A DNA stretch of 64,000 nt from positions 374,501 to 438,500 of the forward strand of contig CP136898.1 of NCBI GenBank assembly GCA_034359265.1, given 5' to 3'. Numbering within the stretch: position 1 is the stretch's first letter; every line of letters begins with the position of its first letter. This document shows positions 22,156-35,500 of the stretch, piece by piece. The notes under the pieces are model-generated. The model was given only the letters and a program-made list of their open reading frames with translations. It ran no database searches and was not told the DNA's origin. The stretch is from Canna indica. Taxonomy: Eukaryota > Streptophyta > Magnoliopsida > Zingiberales > Cannaceae. The translations under genes and the position numbers were made by a program.

Positions 22156-25100
22156 GCCTTCAAAGCTTGTAATTTTCAACTGTGCATATAACCTTCGAAG
22201 CTTCTTTCATCTTGTTCATGTCATTTTTGTGAAGACAACTACAAATGCTTATAACTGAGTACCAGGCCATAAAATTGGAATTGTGGAAATGGAGGCAATA
22301 CCTTGTGAGACTTGATGTGTTATTTTTGATCATAAACCTAATAGGGAAGTCAATACCTCCTTCACTTAGCCTTTCAAATTCATTCTACCAGGTAAGAAAA
22401 CTTTTCTTTAAACTAGGATTCCTGTCTGCAGGTTAGGCACTGCATACACATTTCCAGATGTTGGAAGATACTGGAAATCATAGCTTCATATCCTCTGTCC
22501 GGAGCAAATTATGTTTATCTGAGCATCAAAGTGAGATGAGTATGAGAGATACAAACCTGATTCCAGATGTGGAGGCTGGTAAGCTATATGTACTGCAAAT
22601 AAAAAATGGCCTTGTGATGATACTTACAGAACATGTTTTGCTATAGACATGATCTTAGCAGCATACTGGAACTGATGGTATTCTATGATCATGAAGAAGT
22701 TGGCACATTATTCTTCAGAAAAAAAACTTTGACAAATGCACTGTCTAGTTCATTTGAATATTTGATTTCTACTGTATCTCTTTTGGTCCATAATTTTCTT
22801 CTTTCTTAAAAATAAGCTGCAAAATTGTAAATGATGAACTGGAATTGACGGTGTAGCATTTTTCAATGACCTTGTGATAGTCAAATTGTTTTAGCTATCA
22901 GTGAATTTATGGTGCTAATTTATTTATCATGATATGTTAATTAATAACTTCCATTATAGTTTAGCAGTGTCATGGACAATAATGTTAATAAAAACCTGGA
23001 ACTTTGAGCCCAAACTTTTCTTCTAGGTGAAGATGATCGTTGTGATAGAGTTTGAGTAGAAAATAGATTTTGGGAGAGAAAAAGGATTAGGGCATAATCT
23101 GCCCTAATTAACTATTAATAATACTCATTAACAGTTTTACACAAAGAACCCTATAATAGCCACATATTACAAACATGACCAATAGATACCAAGAGTTTAT
23201 TATCTATAGCATCTGTACCTCCATATATTATAGCCAATATGATATTAGCTTGCATGAGATTTATCTGAATTATCAGATGATCTTGTGTGAATATGAACTT
23301 TGAAATTGCACATCTTCAGAATCAACCAAAGTTTTAAATTGATATACACTGTTATTGAATGTTGATGGTTATAATAACATTATTTGTATAAAATTTCTTC
23401 AGAAGATGGCTATCCCAACTTTATCTCATTTATTAAATCAATTCGATTAGTTCCTTCCTCCATCCTTATTCTGCTTAAGCCGGATCAAGAAATATTGATC
23501 TAAGATCTAATTGTGTTGGTTTGGATTAGTTTGTCAAAAACTCTATTGCCAAGGAGGATTTTACAGTATGTAACGAAAGAAAAAGGTATCTAAGATCAAG
23601 CCACACTTTGAGATATCAAATATTATAGACTTCTTTCTAATGAGAATGGATATATATCTAAAGGAAATTGATGATGAGATGTCAGATATTATGATACCAC
23701 TCATTATCAATATGTTTGTTAACTATTTGACTTTATTTTTTAATGAAAAACAGAGGACAAAAAGTTTAGTTGACATTCTGCTCACAGAAATACCATTTAA
23801 ACTTTTTATTTCAGATAATACTAATTGGCAATAGTTCCTTCCACTGAGAAAAAAGCTACATCTCAAAGAATCCCCAAAAAGGAATTAATTAACTCTTTTT
23901 ATAGCCATTGACTTACTGTTCTGATAATCCAATAACAATGATTAAAATCTTCACCGGCACAGGTTTATTATCTGACAATTTTCAAACAGTACATTACACA
24001 GAAATCAAAACGATAAGGCACAGTTCTCTCTTAGTTTTTGAATTCTATTGTCCTTTTAGTGTCCTTTGTTTATTATCCCCATCCATCTATCTAATGAGAA
24101 CTATTTCTTCTTAAATATCAGCTGGCACAAATCATACATGCAACTAATAGATATCCTAAAAGTGTAATCTATCCAATATTGGGCGCCACACTTAGATAAA
24201 CCATGACATCCTTGTCCAAGATCTAAACACCACCAATAAAATATTCCACGCAATGGAAGAGTCCAACGCATGATATAATATCTGAAGGTATATCCTTCGG
24301 CGTTCGGCGCTTGTCTTTAGTTTATTCGTGTGTTCATTAAGAGACGGGCACAAATGGATGCCCCTTGGAAGGCTCCAAGGGCCAAATCAAGCCTAATGGC
24401 TCTTTTCCGCAATACATCAAACACTTTGCGTGCAATGAACCTCAAAAGATTGGCGATATGAAAACCAGAATAAACCACAGCGAAAACTTTTCACCTTTGC
24501 GGTACAAATCTCATCTGTCGTCACCTCATACGCGTCTGGATGATGTTTTCAGCTCTTGGAAGGATCGGTGATTGCTACCGCGCGCACCGGAGTGATTGGG
24601 GCCGCCCTTTTGCCTCGTGTCGGAGATCTCGCCGTCCGTCCTTCGATCTTATCCCCTCGCCTCGGCGTTGACGTCCGCGCGCAGCCCATTGAGTTGTAGC
24701 GGAATCCCAGGAGAATATTCAAAGCCCATATTTGTACTACGTACGCCCTCGCGTTATCTAAATACCACAATCGTTATAATGCTTCTAGCAGTGTTCCGAC
24801 ATGTTCCGCGAGCACTACACGATTATAACAATTAACGTTTCAATATGTTAATAATATTACCAATGAGAAGGCGTTTGATTAAATTGTAAGAACACATGTA
24901 GAACATGAATTTTAATTTACTGTGATAATTTTGGTAAAAAAATAAAATAAATCTTTTTATGACAATTATTTTCCATAGTCATCAATAATAACGTTCCGTT
25001 ACGTTACACAATAGTTTTGGGGTAAATTTTCGTCAAAGATTCGGGTTATGCAATGTGCCCGCGACGCCTCGTCTTTGGGTTCTCCTCCTGTTCCTATAAT

Positions 25101-25223
25101 CTTCTCTCCTGTATTCCGTGATTCCCATGTTAGCAGCTCGATCGATCCCTCTACCCTCCTTTCTCCCACGCCATTTGCAATCGGCAATCGCTAATTGAAG
25201 TCCTTCCACCTTGTTGCGATCTC
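22156..25223. other. Intergenic region upstream of the HHO gene
   Basis: 22240-22650 contains two short open frames that end at GTAAG-type donor sites (near 22391 and 22580). They might be exon remnants of a broken gene, but I recognise no family. 22650-24150 is AT-rich with nothing assignable. 24300-24760 is a GC-richer island without a recognisable product. 25020-25223 is C/T-rich and is likely the HHO promoter and leader. Confidence 0.4.
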
Positions 25224-26985
25224 ATGGATTTCTCTGCACAGTTGCCGAGCTGCAGCGACTACGTTCATGCCCTCGAGGAAGAGCGCAAGAAGATCCAGGT
25301 GTTCCAGAGAGAGCTCCCTCTTTGCATGCAGCTCGTTACACATGGTATTAATTCTTTCATCTTGTCTCTATTTACAATTCGATCTTGTTATTCTTGTCTT
25401 CACTCGTTCATGAACGCAATAATTAATGTTAAAACTGTATTGCAGCCATTGAGAATGTAAGAAAACAGATGGGTGGTAATGCGACGACGAGAATCGACGA
25501 TGTGCCAGTTTTGGAGGAGTTCATCCCGTTGAAGCCGATGAGCCCGTCTTCGTCGGGAGAGAGAAGCGTTGGTGGAGATGCTGAGAGGAGCGCGTCGAGG
25601 ATGACTGAGTCCGAGAACAAGCCGGATTGGCTCAGATCAGTTCAGCTGTGGAAACAGGCAAGCGATACACCATCAGCTACAGTGGTGAGACGGCGCGGAT
25701 CAATTAACTAATTTGTTTATCAATCTTGAATCCGTCTTGTGTTAATTTGTTTCGTTCTAAGCTGAAATCTTGAGGCTGTATACATTTGATGCGGTAGGCG
25801 GCTCCGACGAAGCCGATAGCGGTAAATGCCAAGAAGATTGGAGGAGCATTCCACCCCTTTGAAAGAGAAAAGCATGTTGCAGAACCGCCAGTTGCGTCGG
25901 CGGGGACGCCCGTGGCTGCCAGTTCAAGTACCAGTAATGGAGGAGGGACCGATGTTGATGTTGGTTCAGGTGGTGGTGGAGAGAAGGACAAGGAAGGGCA
26001 GTCCCAGGCTCACCGCAAAGTGAGGCGAAATTGGTCGCCGGAGCTCCACGGCCGGTTTCTCCGAGCCCTCGAACAACTCGGTGGCTCCCATGGTAGGCGA
26101 AGAAGAATTTTACTCCATATGTACATACATGTCGCGATCGAGGAGTGTTAATTATTGGAATTGTTTGGTTGCAGTGGCGACGCCGAAGCAGATAAGAGAA
26201 CTGATGAAGGTGGATGGCCTCACCAATGATGAGGTCAAGAGCCATTTACAGGTTCGTCTATATCTAATTTATCCAAGTTGAACCATTTTTTCTTTTGTCT
26301 GAAATATATTAACTGAATTCTCCACATTGATCATATATATATATATATCTCCGAAGCATCTGATTCTGGAATTTATTCGTCATCACTCATCAGTAGATGA
26401 ACTTATTCCATGTAAACATTGTCTTAATTCGACTCTTCAGACGAATGGATTCTTTGGAAACTTGATAATAAGAAATCAGAACTTATTCACTACCATCTTT
26501 GATAGAAATCAGAACATGTAAACATTGTCTTCGACTCTTCAAACTAACGAATGGATTCCTTGTGATCGATCGCATTGTAATTGCAGAAATATCGCCTGCA
26601 CAATAGGAGGCCATGCACTAGTGGAGTAGTCCAGAGCAACATCAACAGCACCGCTCCAATTCCCCAGTTCGTGGTAGGCATTTGGGTTCCTCCTGCAGAT
26701 TACACGGCGTCGCCGCCGGCCAGTGGTCCTTGTGCTGCTCCTGCAGGTGGAGGAATTTTTGCCCCTGTTACTTCACCTCCATCTGACTTCACATATCAGC
26801 AACAAGATAGCAAAGGGCATTCAAAAAGGTCCCCCACTGGACCACCTCACTCTAAAGGTAGATGCATGCGTACTGGAGAAAACAACAGCAATGGAGATAC
26901 TGAGGCTAACATTAACTCTTCTTCTCCTTCCACCTCTTCTTCCTCACAGACCACTACAGCCTCACATCATTTGCACGCATCTTGA
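25224..26985 (+). CDS. HHO/NIGT1-type GARP (G2-like MYB) transcription factor
   Basis: Five exons (25224-25344, 25446-25684, 25798-26092, 26175-26251, 26587-26985) give 376 residues. The N-terminus has the family's helical segment ([20 protein letters not shown]) and, after an acidic linker, LEEFIPLKP. The GARP DNA-binding domain is residues 193-250: [15 protein letters not shown], then [19 protein letters not shown], then [19 protein letters not shown]. The SHLQKYR signature of single-repeat MYBs is intact. The exon breaks inside it fall after SH and after HLQ. HRS1-HOMOLOG/NIGT1 proteins are nuclear repressors in nitrate and phosphate responses. That role is inferred from the family, and regulatory sites were not identified here. 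The C-terminus is Ser/Thr/Pro-rich. The position after RRN (usually Cys) is Asn here, a minor deviation. Confidence 0.93.
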
Positions 26986-27648
26986 CTGCATTTTGCTGCT
27001 GCTTCTTTCATTTGTAACCTGAGTTCTTGCACCCCTCGCGAAATAATAGAATTATACATATATACAAAATTAAGCAAAAAACATCTTGTTTGAGAGATTG
27101 CATGAGAATTTTTTGTTTAATTTTACTGCTTTAGCCGTCATCAGGTCGATTTTTCTGATGGGTAGATAATTAATGGCAAACTTTATATAAATATGTATTT
27201 ATACTAATTTTGTCATGATTAATTCATGCATGAATACTTATCATAGGAAGATCATCTCACTCTGGTCTGGTTGAGGCCCCCCTACTGCCTACAGAATTAT
27301 AGTGTTTACTATATATTTTGATGTAAACTAGCACTAGCTAGCTTATTAATATGTCTTATCGGATGTAAACTGTTCTTATTGGATAAGGATGTACTCCATA
27401 TCTGTCTCTGTCTCTCTAAGGTGTAAACATTAATATTGTTGACAGCTTTTAATATTTTGTTGTGTATCTTATCCTCTGAATAAATTAGTCATTTGATTCA
27501 TGTGTTGATGGTGCCTGCATGCATGGTTCCTACCATTCAACAATATTCTAGAAGATGCCACATGTACCAAACTTATCTGAAATTGTTAGGTGGACTTTCA
27601 CACTGTGCTGATCAGACAGATCAGTGGGGAAGAAAAAAATAGAAGATC
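26986..27648. other. 3' flank of the HHO gene
   Basis: It contains the presumed 3' UTR and AT-rich spacer up to the CACTA element. No gene was recognised. Confidence 0.5.
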
Positions 27649-28619
27649 CACTATAATAAATTAATAAATATAATACTTATGCATTTTAATAGAGAAATCA
27701 ATTTTTTTATATCTAAATATGAGTTCGCTCTTAAAAAGATCGGTTTGATGATAAAAAAAGGAGAACCTAAAAAATATAGAATTAACGAACAAGCTTTGCC
27801 ATTAGTATAGAGCAAACTAATGCTAACATATTACATATTCGTTAGTAAAGTTCCTCACGATTTTTATGGATCGTTAGTAAAACAATGAATTTTATGTGTC
27901 ATTAGTAAAGTTGCTAACGAAGTTGTATCCGTTAGTGAAACATCCTCTATACTAATGAATGGGTCGTTACTAATAGGTCTGACAAATTTCAGCTCGACCC
28001 AATAGCCCGATATGGGTGAGAAAAATTCATCAATTAATCAAAAAAATCGATTAAACCAATTGAACTTAAAAATTAACCAAATCGATATATCCAATTGATT
28101 TTTGATTCGATTAACAATTAAAATTTAAAGGTTTCAATTTTTGATTCAGTCCAAATTAACCAAAATATAGTATAAGTAAAAAAAAATAAAAATATATATC
28201 ACAAGGTATAGCTTGCTTGAGTGGTTATGAAAAAATATTTTCCTCTCATCAACTCAAGTTCAAATCTTGATATGGTTACATCAGCATCAATGAATTATAC
28301 TAATATTTTTTTTCCTAACGATGTCAATAATTGTTAGTATAACGATCTCTATATACTAATAGATTTTTTTTTCTAACGAGATCAATAACTATTAGTATAA
28401 GGACCTTTGTACCGACAGTGGGTCTCTACTAACGGTGTCAATTGTCCATTAGAATATGTGCATCGCTATTACTAATGACCCCAACATCCGTTAGTACAAA
28501 TCTATACTATCACCACTTCTACCAACGGATGCATATGCCTTTGGTATAGGATGTACTAACGGTTTTTGGGTTATAGTAACAAAAAAAACTCGTTAGTAAA
28601 TGATATTTTTCTTGTAGTG
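27649..28619. mobile_element. Non-autonomous CACTA-type (En/Spm) element
   Basis: The left end reads CACTATAATAAA. The right end reads TTTTTCTTGTAGTG, which on the other strand is CACTACAAGAAAAA, the standard CACTA terminus. Subterminal zones are packed with direct and inverted CGTTAGTA/TACTAACG words, as expected for transposase-binding repeats. The flanking triplets (ATC and AAT) do not match, so the left border is less certain. 27975-28190 inside carries GACCCAATAGCCCGAT and tracts of TCGATTAA, suggesting a nested hAT-like insertion. No transposase frame exists. Confidence 0.75.
28195..28315 (+). mobile_element. Possible tRNA-derived SINE fragment inside the CACTA element
   Basis: 28207-28224 resembles a pol III A box (TAGCTTGCTTGAGTGG). 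About 50 bp further on, AGTTCAAATCTTG resembles a B box. No target duplication was identified, so this rests only on spacing and motif. Confidence 0.3.
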
Positions 28620-28656
28620 AATTGATCACTACCCATGACGAAATTCAACTTGTAAT

Positions 28657-28882
28657 GGTATGTTTGTTTCCTATGATGGGATGAAAGGGATATGATAATA
28701 GATTATTTCTAATCCTTATTTATTTAGCGCTCGGGTTAAAAGAAATTAAGAATAAAATAATATAAAAATTAGCATTATATCTACTATACAATACAATGGA
28801 TAAAAGATTATATTTAATTTATTCGCTCATTTATTATTTTATCATATGCATATTTTATATTATCTAGTGAAGCAAACTGATC
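28657..28882. mobile_element. Small MITE, family with GGTATGTTTG ends, copy 1
   Basis: The left end is GGTATGTTTGTTTC and the right end is GAAGCAAACTGATC. The interior contains AATAAAATAATATAAAAATTAG and CATATG, as in copies at about 29215 and 50221. About 226 bp long, non-coding, Harbinger/Tourist-like. Confidence 0.6.
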
Positions 28883-29214
28883 ATAGAATTTTTGTTAATA
28901 ATATATGAAGCTCTTATCCCCTTCAAAAAATAATAAAAGCTCTTATTAGGTGAGCATAGATATAACTTAATTAGTTGAAAGAAAGTTGTTATATCTTGAT
29001 CAATTTCTTCATAGTTTGGTGTAACCCAAGTTTGCAATAGAGGTTTCATGCATTCCTTGGCTTATTTTGAAGATTAAGTCGTGTTTTGTACTCTATGATT
29101 TTTTATTCCAACACTATTTTTTTCGAGCAGCATGTTTTATCAGATTGGATAAGTAGAGTTTATGGTACCACTGGCCCCCTTTTTCTTGATGGATGCCTTG
29201 AAATGCTATTATAT

Positions 29215-29432
29215 TAATATTATATTTACTTTATTTGATAAAATATGATTAGATTGAATAATAAACGAGAAAGAATTAGATATGAATTATTTAAATTTAA
29301 TGTATATTTGATATAATATTAATTTTATATATTTTTTCGTATTTTATTTTAATTCATGCACTAAATAAATATTAAATATTAATTAATTTTTTATTCTATA
29401 TTTTTTTATCCTACTAAGCAAATCTGCCCTAT
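29215..29432. mobile_element. Small MITE, same family, degenerate copy 2
   Basis: In inverse orientation to copy 3 it shares GATTAGATTGAATAATAAACG, then TAATATTAATTTTATAT, then TTCATGCA.TAAATAAAT, and ends ATCCTACTAAGCAAA. The left terminus is worn away, so the limits are approximate. Confidence 0.5.
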
Positions 29433-29874
29433 ATTACAATTGAAACATGCTCGTAGAAGCACTCAGTGGGTGATCCGCGAATGGGCATTTTTCAATTACA
29501 TTAAACGAAGTTTGGATCCTATGTTTAATGACTTACTAACTAAGCCTTTATCTTGTCAAGTATCCTAATATTGTTTATCCATGTGATTATTGAACCGGAC
29601 CGGTTAATTTTATTTGGTCTAATCTTGCCGTTTTGTTTACATGGAGCCTTGGACTGGGTCCGATCTGGGGCCGGAAAGACCAGCCCATTAACCTTCTTTT
29701 CTCAGGTATGAGCCACGCCGTTAGATCGCAGCAAGACCATCTTGGCCGTTAGATATACTAGTACTAGTCGGATGCATTAAATGCTCAATAGACTAGATTT
29801 TACAGAACAGGAAAGGCCGAAGAGTTCGACGGGGGAGCAGTCAGTGGGAGAGAGAGAGAGAGAGAGAGCGAGAG
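29433..29874. other. Promoter and leader region of RPN12
   Basis: The right end has a (GA)n run (29849-29868) directly before the ATG at 29875, probably in the 5' UTR. Upstream is spacer with no gene recognised. No convincing TATA box was picked out. Confidence 0.5.
29849..29868. repeat. (GA)n microsatellite in the RPN12 leader
   Basis: Ten GA dinucleotides ending 6 bp before the start codon. GA repeats near plant starts can bind BPC/GAGA-type factors; that is inference. Confidence 0.9.
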
Positions 29875-32800
29875 ATGGATCCCCAACTGGTAGAAGTCAC
29901 GCAGCTGTTCGAGCGATTTAAGGCCGCCTTCACGAGGAACGACTTCGACACCTGCACTAATCTCCTCTCTCAACTCAAGGTACTCTGCGCTTCCCTTTCT
30001 CCCCTTCTTTCGAAGAATATTTTCCATCTTCGATTAATCAGTTAGGTCGCCTCGCGGATCTCCGTCGATGTTAGGACAGATCCATCGCAGATTCTAACCC
30101 TAAATGTTCTCATTAAGGGAAAAATTTCATTGTTTGCATGATATGAGCTTTCTAGGGTTTTTCGCTGAAACCTAGCATAAAGCTGGTCCTGAGAAAGATG
30201 AAACTCTTGAACGCTGACAATAATCGAAACTTAGATTCATGAAAAATCAATGAAATAAAAAGGGCAGAAGATGAAATATTTCGTACTGCAATGTAATAGA
30301 TCGTACTACAATGAGAAAAAAAATAACAATGCTTAATTTCAGCGCCATGTATAATAGATCGTACTACAATGTAATGTCTGTTTGGAACTACCAGATTTCT
30401 TTTAATTTGGCTGTACCGTTGTACTCTGCAAAAGCAAATTGAACTAATTAGAATTGTTCCGTGCAAATTTATTAAGCATTTTAAGTTGCTTTCTATTAGT
30501 TTCTGGAAGTTGAACTGATTCCGATTGATGTGTGCCCCTACATATACTATCTAGTTCCCACTCTCCCTCATTAGATGTTTTCTTCACATTGATAACTGAT
30601 TAAAATTGTTCTATGCAAATTTTGTTAAGTCATTTAAGAAAATTGATCAGTTACTAGAATGATCAAATTGATGGGATATTAAGGTCACTAGATTAGTTGA
30701 TTGCGAATTTATTTCAAAAAGCTTGAGCTATCCGTAGGAACAATTTTAAATTTATGCTTATATGCATATGTAAGTATAAGACCAGGGCTATGTGGTAAAC
30801 CACTTCCATGGATAGATGTTATGCACTCAATTTGGTTCCATTTTATTATTTCTTAAGTTATTAATTTTATTCAATTAGACTACTGTATCGCTTGTATGTA
30901 AAAGCTGTTTTGCACTTTGCAGGTTCTTTTGACAAAATTTCCCAGCTTGCCACCTTCCTTTCAGGAAACACCAAATTCTGTCCAGGAGTTGACAATTGCA
31001 AGTAATATTATTGACATATTCCTTATTTTAGAATTTTGTTTTCTTAATATAGCAGATTTGACATTTCAACAATTAAATAGCACTTGTGCAAGAGAGTTTC
31101 TTACGAAATGGTTATTTCATCTCATTTTCATATCTTCATTCATTTCCATTTTACTTGTATAGTTTCCAAAGCTGCTATACATTTTGATTGGTGGAAACTT
31201 GTTCGTAACTGTAGCATCACGAGCAAGGTGTTTGCTAGTTATAAATATTTTTTGTGTCCTAAAATTTTGTTGCCAAGGTTTCAGTCATGAAATTATGGAA
31301 ACAACCTCTTTGCTATGTAAGGATAAGATTGCATACATTGATCCTCCCCCAATCATACATTGGTGGAAGCTTTGCACTAGGATCACCCTTTTCAAAAAAT
31401 GGAAGTTTTTAGCATGTATGATACTGAATCACTGATTCATGCCAGTGGTGCCAACACATGGCTGGATCACCAATTCACCATAGTGGCATGCCAACCGAGA
31501 CATGGAATGGTGCTGTGATTAGAAGGGCACTAGCAGTTTCTCCTTGTACAAAATAACAAACCTTGTCAAAATAATTAAATCATCCAAAATAGATATGCTA
31601 TTTTACTCAACACCATGTTTCTGCCTTGTTTCTGAAGTTGATAGTTAGAAATAGAAGTTAATTTTCATCTTGATGTGGACATATGTGTGCTAAGACTAAT
31701 TAGTTCACTTAGGTGATATGTTGGGGGTGGTTTCTCTACAATTTAGTATTTAATTTGTTCATTCCCTAAGTTTCATTTGTGCTTGGAAACGTGGAAATTT
31801 TTTGCAGATATTTCTTGTCCGCTTAATTGTTTATGTTCTTAATAGGATGTTTGCATACTTTTGTAAGTCCAACTGCTTTTGTGTTTGCCATGATTGTTCT
31901 TGTTAACATAATAAGATCTAAGTTATATTTGCTTTTTTTTGTTGTATAATGCAGTTGCTGGTTCTATCTTCCGCTTGCCAAGAATTTGAATTTGTTTTCA
32001 CGACTAATTTCAGAAATCAACTATTGAATGTATGTTTGAATACAAATTAGGCCAGCAACATCACATTGTTAAAGTCATGCATAGTTTACATTAACTGATA
32101 GCGTGGAAAAATAATTTAACTAATTTAAGCTTTCCATGTTTATTATGCTGCTTAAGTTATTGCTGAGAATTACATATCAAAGTTGTTTTGATGGCATTCC
32201 ATAACATACTTTCTTCCTTCTGTTTAATTTGGTTTATCCTAATCATATAGTTGTGGCATTAGGACCTGCAGTCAGTTTCATATGTGGTTGTAAATAGTAT
32301 TTGTTCTGAATAAGACAATATAATTCAATTCTCGCCTTAAATTATGATGCTGTTTTCTTGCTCTATCCTAATATGACAATACATTATCTTCTATTTTCAA
32401 ATTATGATCCTTTTTTCTCGGTAAAAGAATTCATGGTTGCTGTTGCTTGAGAAATTTCAGGAGATATATATGAACATGCTGTTCTCTTGAGTGTGAAGAC
32501 TGAAGATCAAGATGCCTTTGAAAGGGACTTCTTCCAACTCAAACCTTATTACACTGATACTTGGTATAGTATTTCATTAAATTTGTTTTCCAAATAAAAG
32601 ATTGTTTAGAAAATGTTGTTGATATGATTATGTATTATATAAGACCTGGAATTTCTGAAACATATATGACATTGTTATACTTATACCAACATATTGGTCG
32701 TATATTGGCTATTTTACATCAACTATAATGTAGCCCTATAAATTTTAAGTGATAGGAAGCTTGGTGGAGTTTAGATGAATCAGCATTTGCATATATGACT

Positions 32801-34436
32801 AGAAGGAGGTTTCACATTCAATAGCCAGAATCTTTTGTATTTCGATTACTCTGTTGTCAAAAAGATCAGACCAGAAGGAAAATTACAAAATATCACTTAT
32901 ATATAGCTATTAAAAATTGATTTACAATCCTTGTGCTATTTATTCCAGTTATGAAAGTGCTCATTAATTGCATTGCTTGCAGTGCCTTAGTCTTCTGTGT
33001 AGTTTTAGGGCTGTAATAAAAATTCTATCTGAATTTAAACTTGATACCTGATACTTTTTCAAGCATGCTAGTTAAGGCCCTTAAGGCTTTTCACATTTTA
33101 TATTTCTTCAACTTTACTGTCTTAGCTTCTTGATGACTTTTTTCCCTATTGGAACAGTGGTATAATACAATCATCACCTCAAGAGTACCCTATTTTGGGT
33201 CTTAACCTTCTGAGGCTGCTTGTCCAAAATAGGATAGCAGAATTTCACACCGAACTAGAACTTCTTCCTCAAAATGCTTTGGAGAATCCTTGCATCAGGC
33301 ATGCTGTGGAGCTGGAACAATCATTCATGGAAGGAGCTTATAACCGTGTCTTAAGTGCAAGGCAGTCCGTGCCACATGATACATATGTTTATTTCATGGA
33401 TCTTCTTGCAAAGACAGTCAGGTAAAGTACTCTGCGCATAGGTATGTTTCAGACATACAAGAATAACATAAGGCAAGCAAATTCACAGTTTAGTTTATTT
33501 GCAGGGATGAGATTGCTGGATGCAGTGAGAAGGCTTATGATTATTTGTCAATTAATGATGCCAAAAAGATTCTGATGTTCTCCTCTGACCAACAGCTTTC
33601 TGAGTACATTGCAGAGGTACTAAAACGTTTATAGATGCTTCTGAAGTTGCCAGTATCTTTTCTTTTAATTTTTTCTAGAGTATTGCTCTTTTACATGCAC
33701 TATCTTGTTTTATCAAAGACAAAGAGGAACAAAAAGTTCCATTATCTTTCTCCTTTCAATATTGATTTCTGTTTTGTCATCATTGTCTTCAGTTTCTGTT
33801 AATTTTCTTTGAAAAAAGTAAATGATTGAGGTCAGAAACTGATTCATTTCACTCATTGTTTGGACATGGGCAGTATTTTCATTTTTGGCTTATTAAAAAA
33901 CAAAATCTATCAGTTTACTCATAGATTATGCCATTTTGTCTATCTCTTTGGTTTTGATACTAGCCAGTCATGCTATAATGGTTTATTTTCTTTTCTTTCA
34001 TCTTCAACTGCCAATAGCATAGTATCATTGGCCTGTAATTCTTTTCTCTTCACTCTAGGTAGGATCTTGTTCATCCTTCTGACAAGGTCATTACTTTGAC
34101 TGCTTTCATCTAAACACTAGTTTAGGACCTTAATATGCTTTCAGTATCAAGTTGTACTCTTTTGAGGGTCTTGATATATATTTTTCTTTGTGTCATATTT
34201 CAATATTTCATAAATGTTGTTTACCTCTAGTTTACTGTGGAAGTTTGTTATAACACTAAAGTTTAACTCTATGTCCATGCTTTTCACCCATTCAGGAGCA
34301 CACGGAATGGGAAATCAAGGATGGTTGTGTTTTCTTCCAGAAGGCTAAAGAATCTCAACCATGCAAGGAAATACCAGCACTGCAACTGATCAACCAGACC
34401 TTAAGTTATGCTAGAGAGTTGGAGCGCATAGTCTGA
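29875..34436 (+). CDS. RPN12: 26S proteasome non-ATPase regulatory subunit RPN12 (PSMD8)
   Basis: Six exons (29875-29979, 30923-31001, 32461-32563, 33158-33421, 33505-33616, 34296-34436) encode 267 residues, the exact length of the Arabidopsis orthologue. RPN12 is a lid subunit of the 19S regulatory particle. It completes lid assembly and supports ubiquitin-dependent degradation in cytosol and nucleus. Diagnostic stretches are the N-terminus MDPQLVEVTQLFERFKAAF, then RDIYEHAVLLSVKTEDQDAF, then GLNLLRLLVQNRIAEFHTEL, LEQSFMEGAYNRVLSAR, and the very conserved C-terminus LINQTLSYARELERIV. The PCI domain occupies roughly residues 80-240. All introns are GT-AG, and introns 1 and 2 are long (about 0.9 and 1.5 kb). 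No truncation or odd residue was noticed. Confidence 0.97.
30281..30376. repeat. Short direct repeats in RPN12 intron 1
   Basis: TCGTACT[AG]CAATG occurs three times (near 30281, 30301 and 30359), twice preceded by AATAGA. It is a small local duplication in the intron with no evident function. Confidence 0.6.
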
Positions 34437-35500
34437 ATACATTTTTATTTGAGCTTGGCAATTTATGTTCGTAAGACCTTTAAAATTCTAGATTTGGTTA
34501 TATGAAACTTAACGTTATTCATATCCGATGGAATGTCTTTTTAAAATGTGAAGTATTTTTATTTGAGCAGATATCCCTTTGTTTAAGATCCTTTTATTGG
34601 CAAGGAATTTGGTCTTCACATTGATGTTTTTTTTTAAAAAGGAAATCACTGGAAAAAGATCAGTCCTATCCTATTTTGGCTTGTTCAATGGGCATCCATA
34701 TTCCTATTCAGTAACGTGATTCAGTCTTGAAATTGTTTCTGGATTTACCTAAATATATCACGCGTGGTGTTTGTAAAAGGAGTATGCGTAATTTTGCTTT
34801 TATGTTGTGCAAGGTGGCTCTGCATACCTTGGAACTCCATTGAAGGATCTATCATGCATTGTTTGGGTTTTACGGCTTGGAACAAGTAGCACCTTATTTT
34901 TCAGCTCACTTTATCAATTGTAATAATCTTCGGTCCTCCTATATAACATTGGAATAAATTTTAGTTTTGCATATTGTTTATAGAAAAAATACAAGTAATA
35001 TTTTTTAGAAAATTTAAGAGGGTATTTTGTATTTTTGACAGGGTAATAATTCGATTTTTATTAGTGATCAACGATTAACTTTGAGGAAAGATATGCATAA
35101 AAGTTCTAAAATTTTCCACACATATATTATTATATTAACCTTTTGCAATAACGTTCGTGACGACGTAGCAACTCATATTCCTCGGTGCATTCACTTACCA
35201 TTGAGATTTATTTTAGCAACTTAAATCAAATTACGTTTTAGTAACTAAATGCAAAATGTAGATACCTTCTTCTTCTTCTAAATTTTATTAGTTTTCTTGA
35301 TTGATATTCTGAATCCAATTTCACACACCGTGTCATAATATAAAAAACCGGATAACAATCTGAACTCGAGTTCAAAAATTCAGATCCCAGCGTCGTCCCG
35401 TTTGTGACACTCTCTTTGACGGTGGATTGTTGGAGCCCTTTTGCAGTACCACCAAGGCTTCCGCAGCCCGATCCCTAGGCTAATTCGCTTCATTACGTTG
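34437..35500. other. Spacer between RPN12 and VPS26C
   Basis: The two plus-strand genes are 1.06 kb apart, so this contains the RPN12 3' UTR and the VPS26C promoter. 35100-35420 is AT-rich. The last 100 bp are C/T-rich like a leader. No repeat or RNA was identified. Confidence 0.5.

Noticed and set aside
24300..24760. GC-richer block with 68-79 codon frames
   Set aside because: No domain, splice context or homologous family recognised; could be promoter CpG-like sequence or an old repeat.
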